Origin: Otis tarda
Lineage: Eukaryota > Chordata > Aves > Otidiformes > Otididae
Length of the DNA: 64,000 nt
NCBI GenBank assembly: GCA_026413225.1
Contig: CM048557.1
Coordinates: forward strand, 18,764,871-18,828,870
Reading direction: 5' to 3'
The notes under the pieces are model-generated. The model did not search any database. It had not been told where the DNA came from and was given only the letters and a program-made list of their open reading frames with translations. Below, in pieces: positions 25,801 to 37,800 of this stretch (position 1 is its first letter; the number at the start of each line of letters is the position of its first letter). The position numbers were made by a program, and so were the translations under genes.

Positions 25801-28800
25801 CAGCATATTGTCTGCACACTCCCAGACAGACAGGGCAGGCTGTGTGGGAGAGACCTCTGCATCAGAACCGTACAGAAGGGTGGATGCTAAAGGAAGTGGT
25901 AACAAAGTTGAAGTAATAAAAAAAAAGCCTGAGCAGCATGCGCTGTTTGGACAGAAAGCATGGTAGCGTCAAGAGCTTGGAGGAGCTGGCAGAGCATCAG
26001 GAAGGGCAGGGGTGAACCTTACTGGGGTGTGAGGAGCTCAGCCACGTTGAGGACAGAGTTGAGGAGGGAGAAGATGCAGGCAATGGCAGCGGGCTGGTTT
26101 TTGCTGTGGATGTCGCAGAGGACTCCGGTGCAGGTGGCTCCGTTGGAGCACCGGTCCTCAGTGAAGAAGGCTTGGTCTTTAGTGTTGTAGGTGTAGGCTT
26201 GGGGCTGCTGGTTGGTGCTGAGGTGGAGGAGACTGTGGAAGTGGTGGCAGATGGCAGCTGTGTGCTGAGGGGGCTGCTGGGGGCAGGTGCAGAGCTGGGA
26301 GATGGAGATGTCCTTGTCAGAGGGACTTGTGTGGTGCTAGTGGGGCTGGCCTCCCTTGAAACAGAGGTCTTGGAGGTGCTGCTGGCAGAGCTGCTTGCGG
26401 TGGTCTTCTGCGTGGTAAGAGGCGGCACAATGTGTGGCACGGTTGTCTTTTTGTGGGTGAAGGCTGCTGGGAAGAAAGCACAGGTCCGTTGATGAGGGCA
26501 AGAGGGAAAGGCGAAGGACGTGGGCAGAGACCTGGAGTTGGAGGCATGTGCAAGACAGGCAGTGCTGTGCTGCACTGTGTCTCAGTGGGCAAGGACGACG
26601 GATGGGCTTCTGGCTCCTGCCATCACGCTCCCTGTCTGACTTCTCCTCATCTTATTACTTCTCCAAATGTGGGGAGAAGGAGAGCACCTAAAGGGTGCAC
26701 ACCAACCAGAAAACACTCTCTTCCTCTCCCTGAAAGAGGAGTCTCTCTGGATACGTGTGTGTCTCCCCGCAAGGAACAGTCACAGCGTAGTGTCTGCACC
26801 TTGTACACAGGCAGGGGAGGCTCCATGGGAGAGAGCTCTGCCTCAGGGCTACACCAATGTGGCGATGATAAATAAGGTGGGAACGGAGGTAAAGTACTAA
26901 AAAGAAAAAAAGAAAACCCAAGCAGCATGCACTACTTGGAAGGAAAGCATGGTAGGGGCAAGAGCTTGGAGGAGCAGGTAGACTGGAGGGAAGGGCAGGA
27001 GGAATCCTTACCTGGGTGTGAGGAGCTCAGCCATGTTGAGGACAGAGTTGAGGACGGGGAAGTAGGAAGTGATGGCAGCGGACTGGTTTTGGCTGTGGAA
27101 GTTGTGGAGGACTCCGTTGCAGGTGACTCTGTTGCAGGACTCATCGTCGTGGGAGAGGGTTTGGTCTTTAGGGTTGTAGGCGTTGGCTGGGGTCTGGTGC
27201 TTGTGGCTGAGGTGGAGGAGACTGTGGAAGTGGTGGCAGATGGCAGCCGTGTGCTGAGGGCGCTGCTGGGGGCAGGTGCAGAGCTGGGAGATGGAGATGT
27301 CCTTGTCAGAGGGACTTGTGTGGTGCTAGTGGGGCTGGCCTCCCTGGAGACAGAGGTCTTGGAGGTGCTACTGGTAGAGCTGGTGGCAGTGGTTCTCTGC
27401 GTGGTGAGAGGTGGCACAGTGTGTGGCATGGTTGTCCTTTTGTGGGTGAAGGCTGCTGGGAGAAAAGCACAAATCCACTGCAGATGAGGGCAAGAGTAGA
27501 AGGCAAAGGACTTGGGCAGAAGGCTCAGGTTAGGGCCTTGGGCAGGGAGAGCTGCCCTGTGCCACATCAAATCTCCCTGGGCAAGAGGGATACACAGGGC
27601 TATGCCTCCTGCCCTCAGACACCCCACCTTTCCTAGACCCAGTCCGGGCCAATGTGTGTGCCAGTCAGCTGTGGGCTGAACCTGCGTGGATGCTAACCGC
27701 CCACCCAGCCACTTGCTCACTCCCCCACAGTGGGAATGGGGAGAACTGGAAGTGCAGAAACAAAACACTCACATGCCTCTAGATACAGACAGTTTTCAGA
27801 AGTGAAGGAACTAAAGCAAAAACAAACCAAAAACCACCCATGTGATGCAAAGACCCAGGACTGTACAGGTCCCAGGCTGGCCACTGCTAAAGTCAGTGGG
27901 AAGGGAGAGCAAGTACCCAAAGAAATGCACAAGTGGTGTCTGGTGTTTGGAATGGGAATGATGGGAGGATGGATGGATGGAAGGTAGGAGGCATGGGAGC
28001 TGGTAGAGCAGGTAGAAGCAGCAGGAAGGGCAGGATGGAGCCTTACCAGGGTGCGAGGAGCTCAGCCATGTTGACGACACAGTAGAGGATGGAGAAGATG
28101 CAGGCAATGGCAGTGGGCTGGTTTTGGCTGTGGAGGGTGCAGAGGACTCTGTTGAAGGAGACTCTGTTGCAGCACTGGTCCTTGGCGAAGTGAGCTTAGG
28201 CCTTAGTGTTGTAGGTGTTGGCTGGGGTCTGGTGCTTGTGGCTGAGGTGAAGGAGACTGTGGAAGTGGTGGCAGATGGCAGGTGCGTGCTGAGGGGGCTG
28301 CTGGGGGCAGGTGCAGAGCTGGGAGATGGAGACGTCCTTGTCAGAGGGACTTGTGTGCTGCTAGCGGGGCTGGCTTCCCTGGAGACAGAGGTCTTGGAGG
28401 TGCTGCTGGCAGAGGGAGGAGGCGGTGGTCCTCTGCGTGGTAAGAGGTGGCACAATGTGTGGCACGGTTGTCTTTTTGTGGGTGAAGGCTGCTGGAAGAA
28501 AGCACAGGTGACTTGCTCGTGGATGAGAGCAAGAGAGGAAGGCAAAGGAGTTGGGCAGAAGCCTTGGGCCGGGGACATGTGCAAGACAGGCAGCGCTGTG
28601 CTGGACTCTGTCTCACTTGGGAAGAGGGAGGGATGGCCTACTGGCTCCTGCCCTCAGCCTCTCGTGTGGCTTCTTCCCCTTAAAGTGGAGGACAAGGACA
28701 GCTCCTGAAGGGTGCTCTCCTACAATCAAGCACCATCTGCCTCTCCCAGGAAGAGGAGGAACTCTAGATGTACAGATGTTCCTCCAAGGAACAGGGAGAG

Positions 28801-31800
28801 CATATGGTGTGCACTCTTCCACACAGGCATATCTAGCTACATGGGAGAGATCTGTCACCGAGGGCCATACCAAAGTCAGGCCATACCGAAGCGTGATGGC
28901 AAAAGAAGTGGGAAAGTGGTAATGAACGTAAAGTAGCAAACAAATGTCTTATGCGCATCAGAAGGAAAAAAGGAATGAAGGAGAAAAGGAAGAAAGGAAG
29001 GAAGGAAACGTGAGAGCTGGGGAAAGCAGGCAAAAGCAGCAGGAAGGCGGGAGGGAGCCTTACCAGGGTGTGAGGAACTTAGCCACATTGAGGACAGAGT
29101 TGTGGAGGGAGAAGATGCAGGCGATGGCAGCGGGCTGGTTTTGGCTGTGGATGTCGCAGAGGACTCCGGTGCAGGTGGCTCCGTTGGAGCACTGGTCCTC
29201 AGTGAAGAAGGCTTGGTCTTTAGTGTTGTAGGTGTAGGCTTGGGGCTGCTGGTTGGTCCTGAGGTGGAGGACATTGTGGAAGTAGTGGCAGATGGCAGCC
29301 ACGTGCTGAGGGAGATGCTGGGGGCAGGTGCAGAGCTGGGAGATGGAGACGTCCTTGTCAGAGGGACTTGTGTGGTGCTAGTGGGGCTGGCCTCCCTGGA
29401 GACAGAGGTCTTGGAGGTGCTGCTGGCAGAGGAGGAGGCGGTGGTCCTCTGCGTGGTGAGAGGTGGCACAGTGTGTGGCATGGTTGTCCTTTTGTGGGTG
29501 AAGGCTGCTGGCAGAAAAGCACAAATCCACTGCAGATGAGGGCAAGAGTAGAAGGCAAAGGACTTGGGCTGAAGGCTCAGGTTAGGGCCTTGGGCAGGGA
29601 GAGCTGCCCTGTGCCACATCGAATCTCCCTGGGCAAGAGGGACACACAGGGCTATGCCTCCTGCCCTCAGACACCCTACCTTTCGTAGACACGATCTGGG
29701 TGTCTACGAACACCCACATCGAATCTCCCTGGGCAAGAGGGACGCACAGGGCTATGCCTCCTGCCCTCCGACACCCCACCTTTCGTAGACCCTGGGTGGA
29801 TGCTAACCGCCCACCCAGCCACTTGCTCACTCCCCCACAGTGGGAATGGGGAGAACTGGAAGTGCAGAAACAAAACACCCACATGCCTCTAGATACAGAC
29901 AGTTTTCAGAAGTGAAGGAACTAAAGCAAAAACAAACCAAAAACCACCCATGTGATGCAAAGACCCAGGACTGTACAGGTCCCAGGCTGGCCACTGCTAA
30001 AGTCAGTGGGAAGGGAGAGCAAGTACCCAAAGAAATGCACAAGTGGTGTCTGGTGCTTGGAATGGAAATGATGGGAGGATGGATGGAAGGTAGGAGGCAT
30101 GGGTGCTGGGCAGAGCAGGTAGAAGCAGCGGGAAGGGCAGGAAGGCTTACTGGGGTGCGAGGAGCTCAGCCATGTTGATGACACAGTTGAGAAGGGAGAA
30201 GGAGGAAGTGAAGGCAGCGGGCTGGTTTTGGCTGTGGAGGGTGCAGAGGACTCTGTTGAAGGAGACTCTGTTGCAGCACTGGTCCTTGGCGAAGTGAGCT
30301 TAGGCCTTAGTGTTGTAGGTGTTGGCTGGGGTCTGGTGCTTGTGGCTGAGGTGGAGGAGACTGTGGAAGTGGTGGCAGATGGCAGGTGCGTGCTGAGGGG
30401 GCTGCTGGGGGCAGGTGCAGAGCTGGGAGATGGAGACGTCCTTGTCAGAGGGACTTGTGTGCTGCTAGCGGGGCTGGCTTCCCTGGAGACAGAGGTCTTG
30501 GAGGTGCTGCTGGGAGGGGAGGAGGCGGTGGTCCTCTGCGTGGTAAGAGGTGGCACAATGTGTGGCACAGTTGTCTTTTTGTGGGTGAAGGCTGCTGGGA
30601 GAAAAGCACAGGTCACTTGAACGTGACAATGTAATACGGGAAGGTTGTTAATGTGGATACTTCTTCAGTAGAAGCTTTGTGCTTAGATACAGGCAAAGAA
30701 GCTAGAAACAGTTCCCAGTAATTGTGGTTGTTTTAAACATGAATGCATGGGGCCATGGCCCTCAATATTTCCCATCATTTCCTGCTTCTTATCACAACTG
30801 CAAGGTGGTGATGGTTTTGAATGATGTACTCTAGGAATCTGTCTTTACTAGTTGGAGTCTTATCTCTGGTTGGCTTCCTTGCTACAAAGAAAGCAACAAG
30901 AGAAAAGTATGTTTGAGTATGAAGGATTCTAAGCAAAGTATGTTGTGTCATCTCCTCAAAGGAGACTGTTGTGTTCAGCACCAAGACAACACAGGCATAT
31001 AAAGCCCGGTGCGTCTGAGTGGGAGAACTTCAGCTTGGAATTGAGTGTACACCTTCTTGTCCACCCTCCACAGGTGACTCTTTTGCCCCTACGGTCAGCA
31101 CTGGCCAAGGAAGTGGCATTTTTTGACCCACATCTCTGTCAGACATGAGTTTGCCAGGGCCTGGGCATCCATTGGATGGAAAGCATGTATTGTGTTCTGT
31201 CTCTCACTCAAAACTTTCCTGAGGTGTAAACTGGAGATGTGTTTTCAAGTTCATTGCCTTCTGTGCAGTGAACCCTCAATGTGCATTCTCAGAGCACCAC
31301 TGTAAGGAGAGGGAGTGTGTGTTAGCTTGTCTGATTCTTAGTTGTAGGGCAGAAACTCATACATGTCTGTACCCTGATAAAGGCTTGTGCCCCAGAGCCA
31401 AACTCGTGAAATGGCAAGGGAGGAGAACGCATGCAGGGTCATGTGCAGGGCAGTCTCAAGACTTGCCTGTGTCCCAGGAGTTCCATGGCAAGGGCAGTGG
31501 GAATTGAGAATGAATACCAAAACTGAAGCCTGTGCGGGACCTGCTGCTTAGGAGAGAATGATGGGAGCTGGAAGTAGCAGGCAGAGTAGCAGGAAGGGCA
31601 GGAGGGAGCCTTACAAGGATGTGATGATCTCAACCATGTCGAGGGGACTGTTGAGGAGGGGGTAGAAGCAGATGAGGCTGAGGTGGCCATTACAGAGCTG
31701 GGGCTTGGAGACATCCTTGTTAGTGGGACTTCCGGGGAGCTGGTGGGGCTGGCCTCTCTCGGGGCAGAGGTGCTGCTGGCAAATGTGGCAGGGGTGGTCT

Positions 31801-34800
31801 TCTCTGTGATGAGATGCTGCACAACGCGTGGCTTTGTTGGTCTTCTTTGGGTGACAACTACAGAGAGAAAAGCACAGGTTGACTCAGGGTGGCAAGGCAA
31901 GAGGAGATGAGAAAGGATGTGGGAAATTCTTAGGCAGAAGCCCCAGGGTATGGGTGGAGGTAAGAAAGGCAAGACAAGACTTCACTGAGTCTTACTTGGC
32001 AAGAGGGAGAAATGGATGAATGGCTCCCCCCAGCAAAATACCAGGCAAGAACTGGGTGTGAAGGCTGCCTTCTGATTATTCAGCAGCCCCTGCCTCTTCC
32101 TGAGCTCCTTACGGTAGAAGAAACTCTCTGGATGTGTGTGTTTCCACTTCAAGGCATTCCAGAGTGGGCAAGAACATCCTCTGGGAAAGCCGAGGTAAGC
32201 AAAGCAGTGTCTTAAGGCCAAGGGCATCTGTCAGCTCCCGCTTACTCACCTACTGGAACTTCGTGCAGAGTGGTTGCCTGGGTTCCCCCGCTTTCTGTAA
32301 AGTAAGGAAGAATGGACACTAGTCATGATTGGGCACTAGCAAGGTTCCTAGTTAAAGTGGATTGGGATATTTCCTCAGAGGAGGCTGTAATTGCCAGCAC
32401 AGGAAGACTCAGATTTGTGCACGCTGACAGTACTTTGTGGGAGATGAATCGTTTGGGAGAGAGTGTACACCTGCCCTCCAGCTACAGTAAACTTCCCCCT
32501 GCACACTGTCCCAGCCTCTGGTGTCAGTTGCTAACCTAGCAATTCAGGGTGTCATACAGCCTCGGAGGAGACTGTCCTTGTTGGCGTATGGAGTACCTGA
32601 CATCCCAAAGTGTAATTTGCTCTTTTTTAATATTTGTTTTTGGGAGAATTTGTTACAATGGCTAGGAAGAACACATATTCTGCCATTTGTGAGCTTTCAA
32701 GAACTCGCTTTGAGGCACAGAGAGGTTTTGCCTAAATTTGGAGGAAGTGTAGAGTATGGCCTCAAAGAGAAATGTAGGTTTAAGATTGTATTTGGATGTC
32801 AGATGCTTGCTTCATTGGCAAGACTTATAAATTTCCATTTTTATCGCACTTTTTCAGTGTTCCACATCCTTTCCTATCTATTTGCAATGTTACGACAACT
32901 AGTAAGAATGCTTGCTTTTTTTTTAAGGAATACATTGGCATGTGTTTTGTGAGCAATGACTTCCTCTGGCAGATATCAAAAAGTGATATTTACCTACTGT
33001 TGTTAGTTTAGGCTTGCTGACAGTTGTGATCTGAGATGTGGTTTGAGTAGGTATTGAGGTAGCTGTCGTTTCCTTTTCAGTAGTGGTCTTGAAGGGTGGT
33101 ATGGTGAACCTTACTTTTTCCGTCTCTGTTGAAGTAGCTGTTGATGAGGCAACAGGTGTAGGCTTTGGTTCAGTTGTCATGGTTCTTTTTGTTGTTATGG
33201 AAGGCGTGGTGATGGATGTAGTCATGCTTGGTGTGGTAAAAATTGATGAGGTATGTTCTTTTGGAGTAAAGGTAAATAATGTAATGTGAGTAATCAATTC
33301 ATTTAATAATTAAACATAGATAAATTATGAAGGAGCTACCCATATTCTAGAGACAGTTTTCACTCTTGATCTTTTGAATGTTTTCTGTGTAATTGTTTGT
33401 ATTCCTGTTCTCCTAAGCTTGACAAATCTTTCTCTACACAGATTTATTTTCTATTGTATCGTCTCTTTCTTTGTTCTCATTTTCTGTATTTTTCCTCTAT
33501 TAGATTATTTTTATATAATTTTTCTAAGAAATTAGCTTTGTTGTCACTTATTGGCTAAAGTCTGTATGGGCTTTGCCCAAATGACAGGTTCATTGGCTAT
33601 TCTTATGTTCCAAATCAGACACAGGTTCAGCTTTCCATAACTGGCATTACAAAGCTAAATAACTTCATATTATAGGACTTCCCTTGTCCCAGTGCACAAA
33701 TAATCTGTCACAATGGCAGCCTTTGAAGTTGTGTTTTGACTCCTGTGGGACCTCATTTTAACTCTGCTTTTCCTGATAGCCTGGGTTCAGGATGGCTTAT
33801 TAGTTGAAGTACATGTTAGTGGGAAGCTACATGTTATTATGAGTCTCTACAAGCCATAGAATCATGAAGTAATTTATGCTGGAAGAGTCACCCTCCTGAG
33901 AACAAGACACTAGAATCCTGCATAAAGCTGCTGCACTGATACCTGTGTGATTCTGCTTTGGAGCCTGCTTAATTATTCAGAGTTAATAGGTTGAGCACTC
34001 CATGAATATGACTGCATAACTGAACTGGTTGTGGAACAGAGGCTGAAGCTGAGCTATAAATCCAACTGGAGCTGAGCTGGCTCACTCTTTATAGAACTTC
34101 TAATATGCTTTTCAGATGAGTCACACAAGTGATTTTTCGTCATATTTTTAATCTAGTGTCTATATCCTTTCAGTTTCCATGCACCTCTGACCTACACTTC
34201 TGAGCATTTCTGGTTTACGAACTCCTTTCTGGCAACCTGCTTTGCCTATTTGATGATTTCAAGCCTTATGCTTGGATGTTGAGACAGCTTGCAATTCTTT
34301 CTCAGTACAGTGAGAGCTGAAGTATGTATAGAGTGGGTTTACTATAAACTATTTTGGACAGTAATACTAAAAACCTACCAGTTGTTGACTTCATTGTGAC
34401 AAGGTGTGATGCTGACGAAGTTCTTGGAACTGTGATTTTTGAGGTTATTGTTGGATTTGTAGTCTCAGTTGATATAGTAGCTGCAGAAGAATAAATGCTA
34501 GGTACAGTTGGTGGAGTACTTGCAGTAGAGCTTGGTAGTGTACTTGGGGTAGAGCTTCTCATTACTTTAGGCTGCACTGTTGTTACTAAGAGAAAAAAAA
34601 ATCAAGACTAAAGGATAAGAAATCATTCTTAATCTATTCATAATACACTTATATAAATTTATAATTATTTTTGAAGTAAAAACACTGTCTTAATAACTGT
34701 TAGTAGTAACTACTATTAAAAAACATTACCTTACTTTTGGATGAAACATTTGAGAAAAGTTATGTACTGCACATATTCCTTTGCTATTACGTGAATACAC

Positions 34801-37800
34801 TAAACAGCAATTCTTGCGGAAGCTTTATACATTTTTCTTCATCACTTTAAAGTGAATTTGACATAAATACTTCTGCATAGAAATAGAGATGGAATTGTAT
34901 AGCTGACGGTGTAAAGTTTTCCCATACCACCTGTCTTCAGGAAAATTCATAAAATTTCTAACAAATTTAATATCAGTATATATAGATTCCTTTCCTGGAT
35001 ATGGCTATAGGAGTTTGGTATAGTCAGTCATACATTTCCATTAAGACCTTTGTAAATTGTCAAAGCATTATATAGCCAGTCACCACTAAGAACTGTGATG
35101 AATTTTTTGTGGGATTTTGTACCTCATAATCATAGAACGGTTTAGGTTAGAAGCGACCTTTAAAGGCCACCTAGTCAAACCCCCATGCAAGGAGCAGGGA
35201 CATCTTCAACCACATCAGGTTGCTCAAAGCCTCATCCAACCTGGCCTTGAATGTTTCCAGGGATGGGGCATCCATCACCTCTCTGGGCAACCTCTTCCAG
35301 TGTTTCAACACCCTCATTGTAAAAAATCTCTTCCTTATAACTGGTCTGAATCTACCCTCTTTAGTTCAAAACAATTACCCCTTGTCCTAGTGCTACAGGC
35401 CCTGCTAAAAAGTCTGTCCCCATCTTTCTTAGAAGCTCCCTTTAAATATTGAAAGGCCACAGTAAGGTCTCCCCAGAGCCTCCTCTTCTCTAGGCTAAAC
35501 AACCCCAACTCTCTCAGCCTTTCCTGATAGGAGAGGTGCTCCAGCCCTCTGGTCATCTTTGAGGCCCTTGCTCCAACAGGTCCGTGTTCTTCTTATGTTG
35601 GGGGCTCCAGAGCTGGACGCAGTACTCCAGGTGGAGTCTCACCCAAGTGGATTAGAGGGGCAGAATTACTTCCCTCGACCTGCTGGTCACGCTTCTTTTG
35701 ATGCAGCTCAGGATATGATTGGATTTCTGGGCTACAAGTGCACATTGTCGGCTCATGTCCAGTTTTTCATCCACTAGTAGTCCCAAGTCCTCCTCTGCAG
35801 GGCTGCTCTTAATTCCTTCATCCCCTAGTTCTCTCAATCCCCTCATCCCCCAGTCAGCATTGATACTGGGGTTGCCCCAACACAGGTGCAAGACCTTGTA
35901 CTTGGCCTTGTTGAACCTCATGAGATTCATGTGGGCCCACTTCTTGAGCTTATCCAGGTCCCTCTGAATGGCATCTCATCCTGTAGATGTGTCAAGTGCA
36001 CCACTCAGCTTGGTGTCATCTGGAAATTTGCTGAGAGTGCGCTCAATCCCACTGTCCACCAGAGACATGACAGAAGTCCTTATTCACTAACAGATACTTC
36101 ATTACTGATACCTGGAAGTGCCTACGTACACTCAGGAAACACCGTTCTCTCAATAATCTTTTTTCTTAAGATGTCTAACAAATATTTCTGGGAATATTTC
36201 TGTGCTAATTGTGATACCAAGTTATTTTTCATCATTGCTTCGTATGCATATGAAACTGGTGATGCCACTATATCACGCAAAAAAGGGATATTGTTTACCT
36301 CATAAAAACGTATCAGGACATATATCCATTTGGAAATACTAGTTTGTCAACTATGTAAACTAACCTTTTGAAGGTGAAGACGTTTCAGGTGTGGTACTAG
36401 TTTCATGTCCTGTTGTGTAAAGGTAGAATAGGTTTAGTTTGTGAATGAAAGCATATTAAAATATTCCAAATAAGGCAAATTTCAAATTTGATTCAAAGGA
36501 TTGTGTTAATATTACATATTTTAGTGGTAAACTTCACAGAGGACTTAAACAATGACAAAGAAATCAATATATCTCATAATAATAATGAACATACATAGGT
36601 AATTTTTTGTTACCTTTTTAAAGATTTTTATGCTGAATAGCACCTCACTTTTCAGGGATAATGGAAACTTGGGGTTTTGTATGTAAATGAGATCACTATC
36701 TGAGATCCCGGTTACATAGATTAAAACTATGTAATATAAGAAAAATAGTCCTTAAGTTTTTTTTTACATCTGCATGAAAAGCTTTGAGAATACACAAATG
36801 TTTTAGTACTGTTTTCCAGTTACTGTAGAGAAAGAGGATGAGTATGTAGTTCACTGCTTACCACATGGCATGCATCTTTCCTCCTCATAGTCAAAGTATT
36901 CATCATGAGAGCAATTGTAACAGCCTGAAGAAAGGGGAAGACAAGTTTGTTTTATATTTCTGAGAGAATAACATTTAATTTATACTGTCTATAATCTAAT
37001 ATCTTACATTTCTGTTATTAAAAAACATTTCTCAATTGCAACATCGTCTATTCAGGTAAGCATATCCACTGTTATCCTCAGAATAAGGATCTGCCTCTGT
37101 AGTAATTTTTTTTTTTCTTTCTCCAACTATATCTTTTTGTCTAATTAAAATATTAACTGCTTTCTCCATATGTTTTATTACCTAAGTACAGTGTATTCCT
37201 TTGATTTGGTGCAAGTCAGAGAATTTCTCTTCAAGACAGGCTGAGTTCAAGATATAGCTAGATGTAGTACAGGTACTGAATTGATTATATATTTAAAGTA
37301 GCAGTGGTAAGGTAAAGATCAGCAAAACTGCTACAAAAATAGCATAAATTAGAATACCATTATTTCCCTGTGGAATGACTGATTTAAAAAACAGCATTTA
37401 AAATAACTGTTATGTTACTGTTTTGTGGTTTACATTAGTATAGCTCATTACCTTCAATGTTGATGTATTTGTAGTTTTGATTTGGACAGTTACAAGGCCT
37501 GTAATGCCAGGTGCAGTTGTCACTGTTGTAGCCATACGAATAAGTATCACCACTTCCTATTTTTTTATGAGAATTGTAATACTCACAATAGACAGCTAAA
37601 AAAAAAGAGAATCAGAATTTTTCAAATTAATGGCAAGTTATTTTCAAAGGACTAAAGGGAGGACAAAATTAATAACAGTTTCAATAAAAAAATTTCTCCC
37701 TGAAGTTATTAGCTTCTGATGTAAATTGAAATTTATGCTTCAGTGAAGTCAGTTTCTTTTTCATATATGCACTATACAGGCATTTCCACAATTTTTAATG

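Larger units (their letters stand above)
16119..30594 (-). repeat. MUC6: Tandem array of 15 exon-sized PTS repeat units of MUC6
   Basis: Fifteen repeats, each an exon plus its intron. In transcript order I number the exons 1-15: 30151-30594, 29064-29507, 28047-28491, 27012-27455, 26023-26466, 25041-25484, 24023-24466, 23347-23790, 22329-22772, 21340-21783, 20349-20792, 18964-19407, 18288-18731, 17270-17713, 16119-16724. Thirteen are exactly 444 bp. Every unit opens with AAFTHK or AAFTQR-like sequence, passes through [20 protein letters not shown] and [20 protein letters not shown], and ends [13 protein letters not shown]. Composition is almost wholly Ser, Thr, Pro and Ala with no Cys, which suits dense O-glycosylation. 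All units are phase 1-1. Introns from unit 1 to 15 are 643, 572, 591, 545, 538, 574, 232, 574, 545, 547, 941, 232, 574 and 545 bp and are themselves repeated. Confidence 0.93.

Noticed and set aside
16119-30594. CRISPR-like or satellite array interpretation of the tandem repeats
   Set aside because: Units contain conserved splice sites and open frames with synonymous and coding variation. They are duplicated exons of a vertebrate mucin.
17190-30616. - strand open frames running past both ends of each 444-bp unit
   Set aside because: The extra residues upstream (CLSCTC-type) and downstream ([13 protein letters not shown]-type) lie beyond strong splice sites shared by all units and match the repeated introns, so I read them as intron.
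16172-30620. Many + strand open frames of 100-206 codons, rich in Val, Glu and Gly (for example 18813-19433, 16172-16750)
   Set aside because: They are the exact antisense of the PTS repeat exons. Ser/Thr/Pro codons rarely give stops on the other strand, so long frames follow from composition. They have no independent start context or domain.
35652-35930. 92-codon - strand frame with apparent protein homology
   Set aside because: It is the C-terminal part of a CR1 reverse transcriptase, not a host gene.
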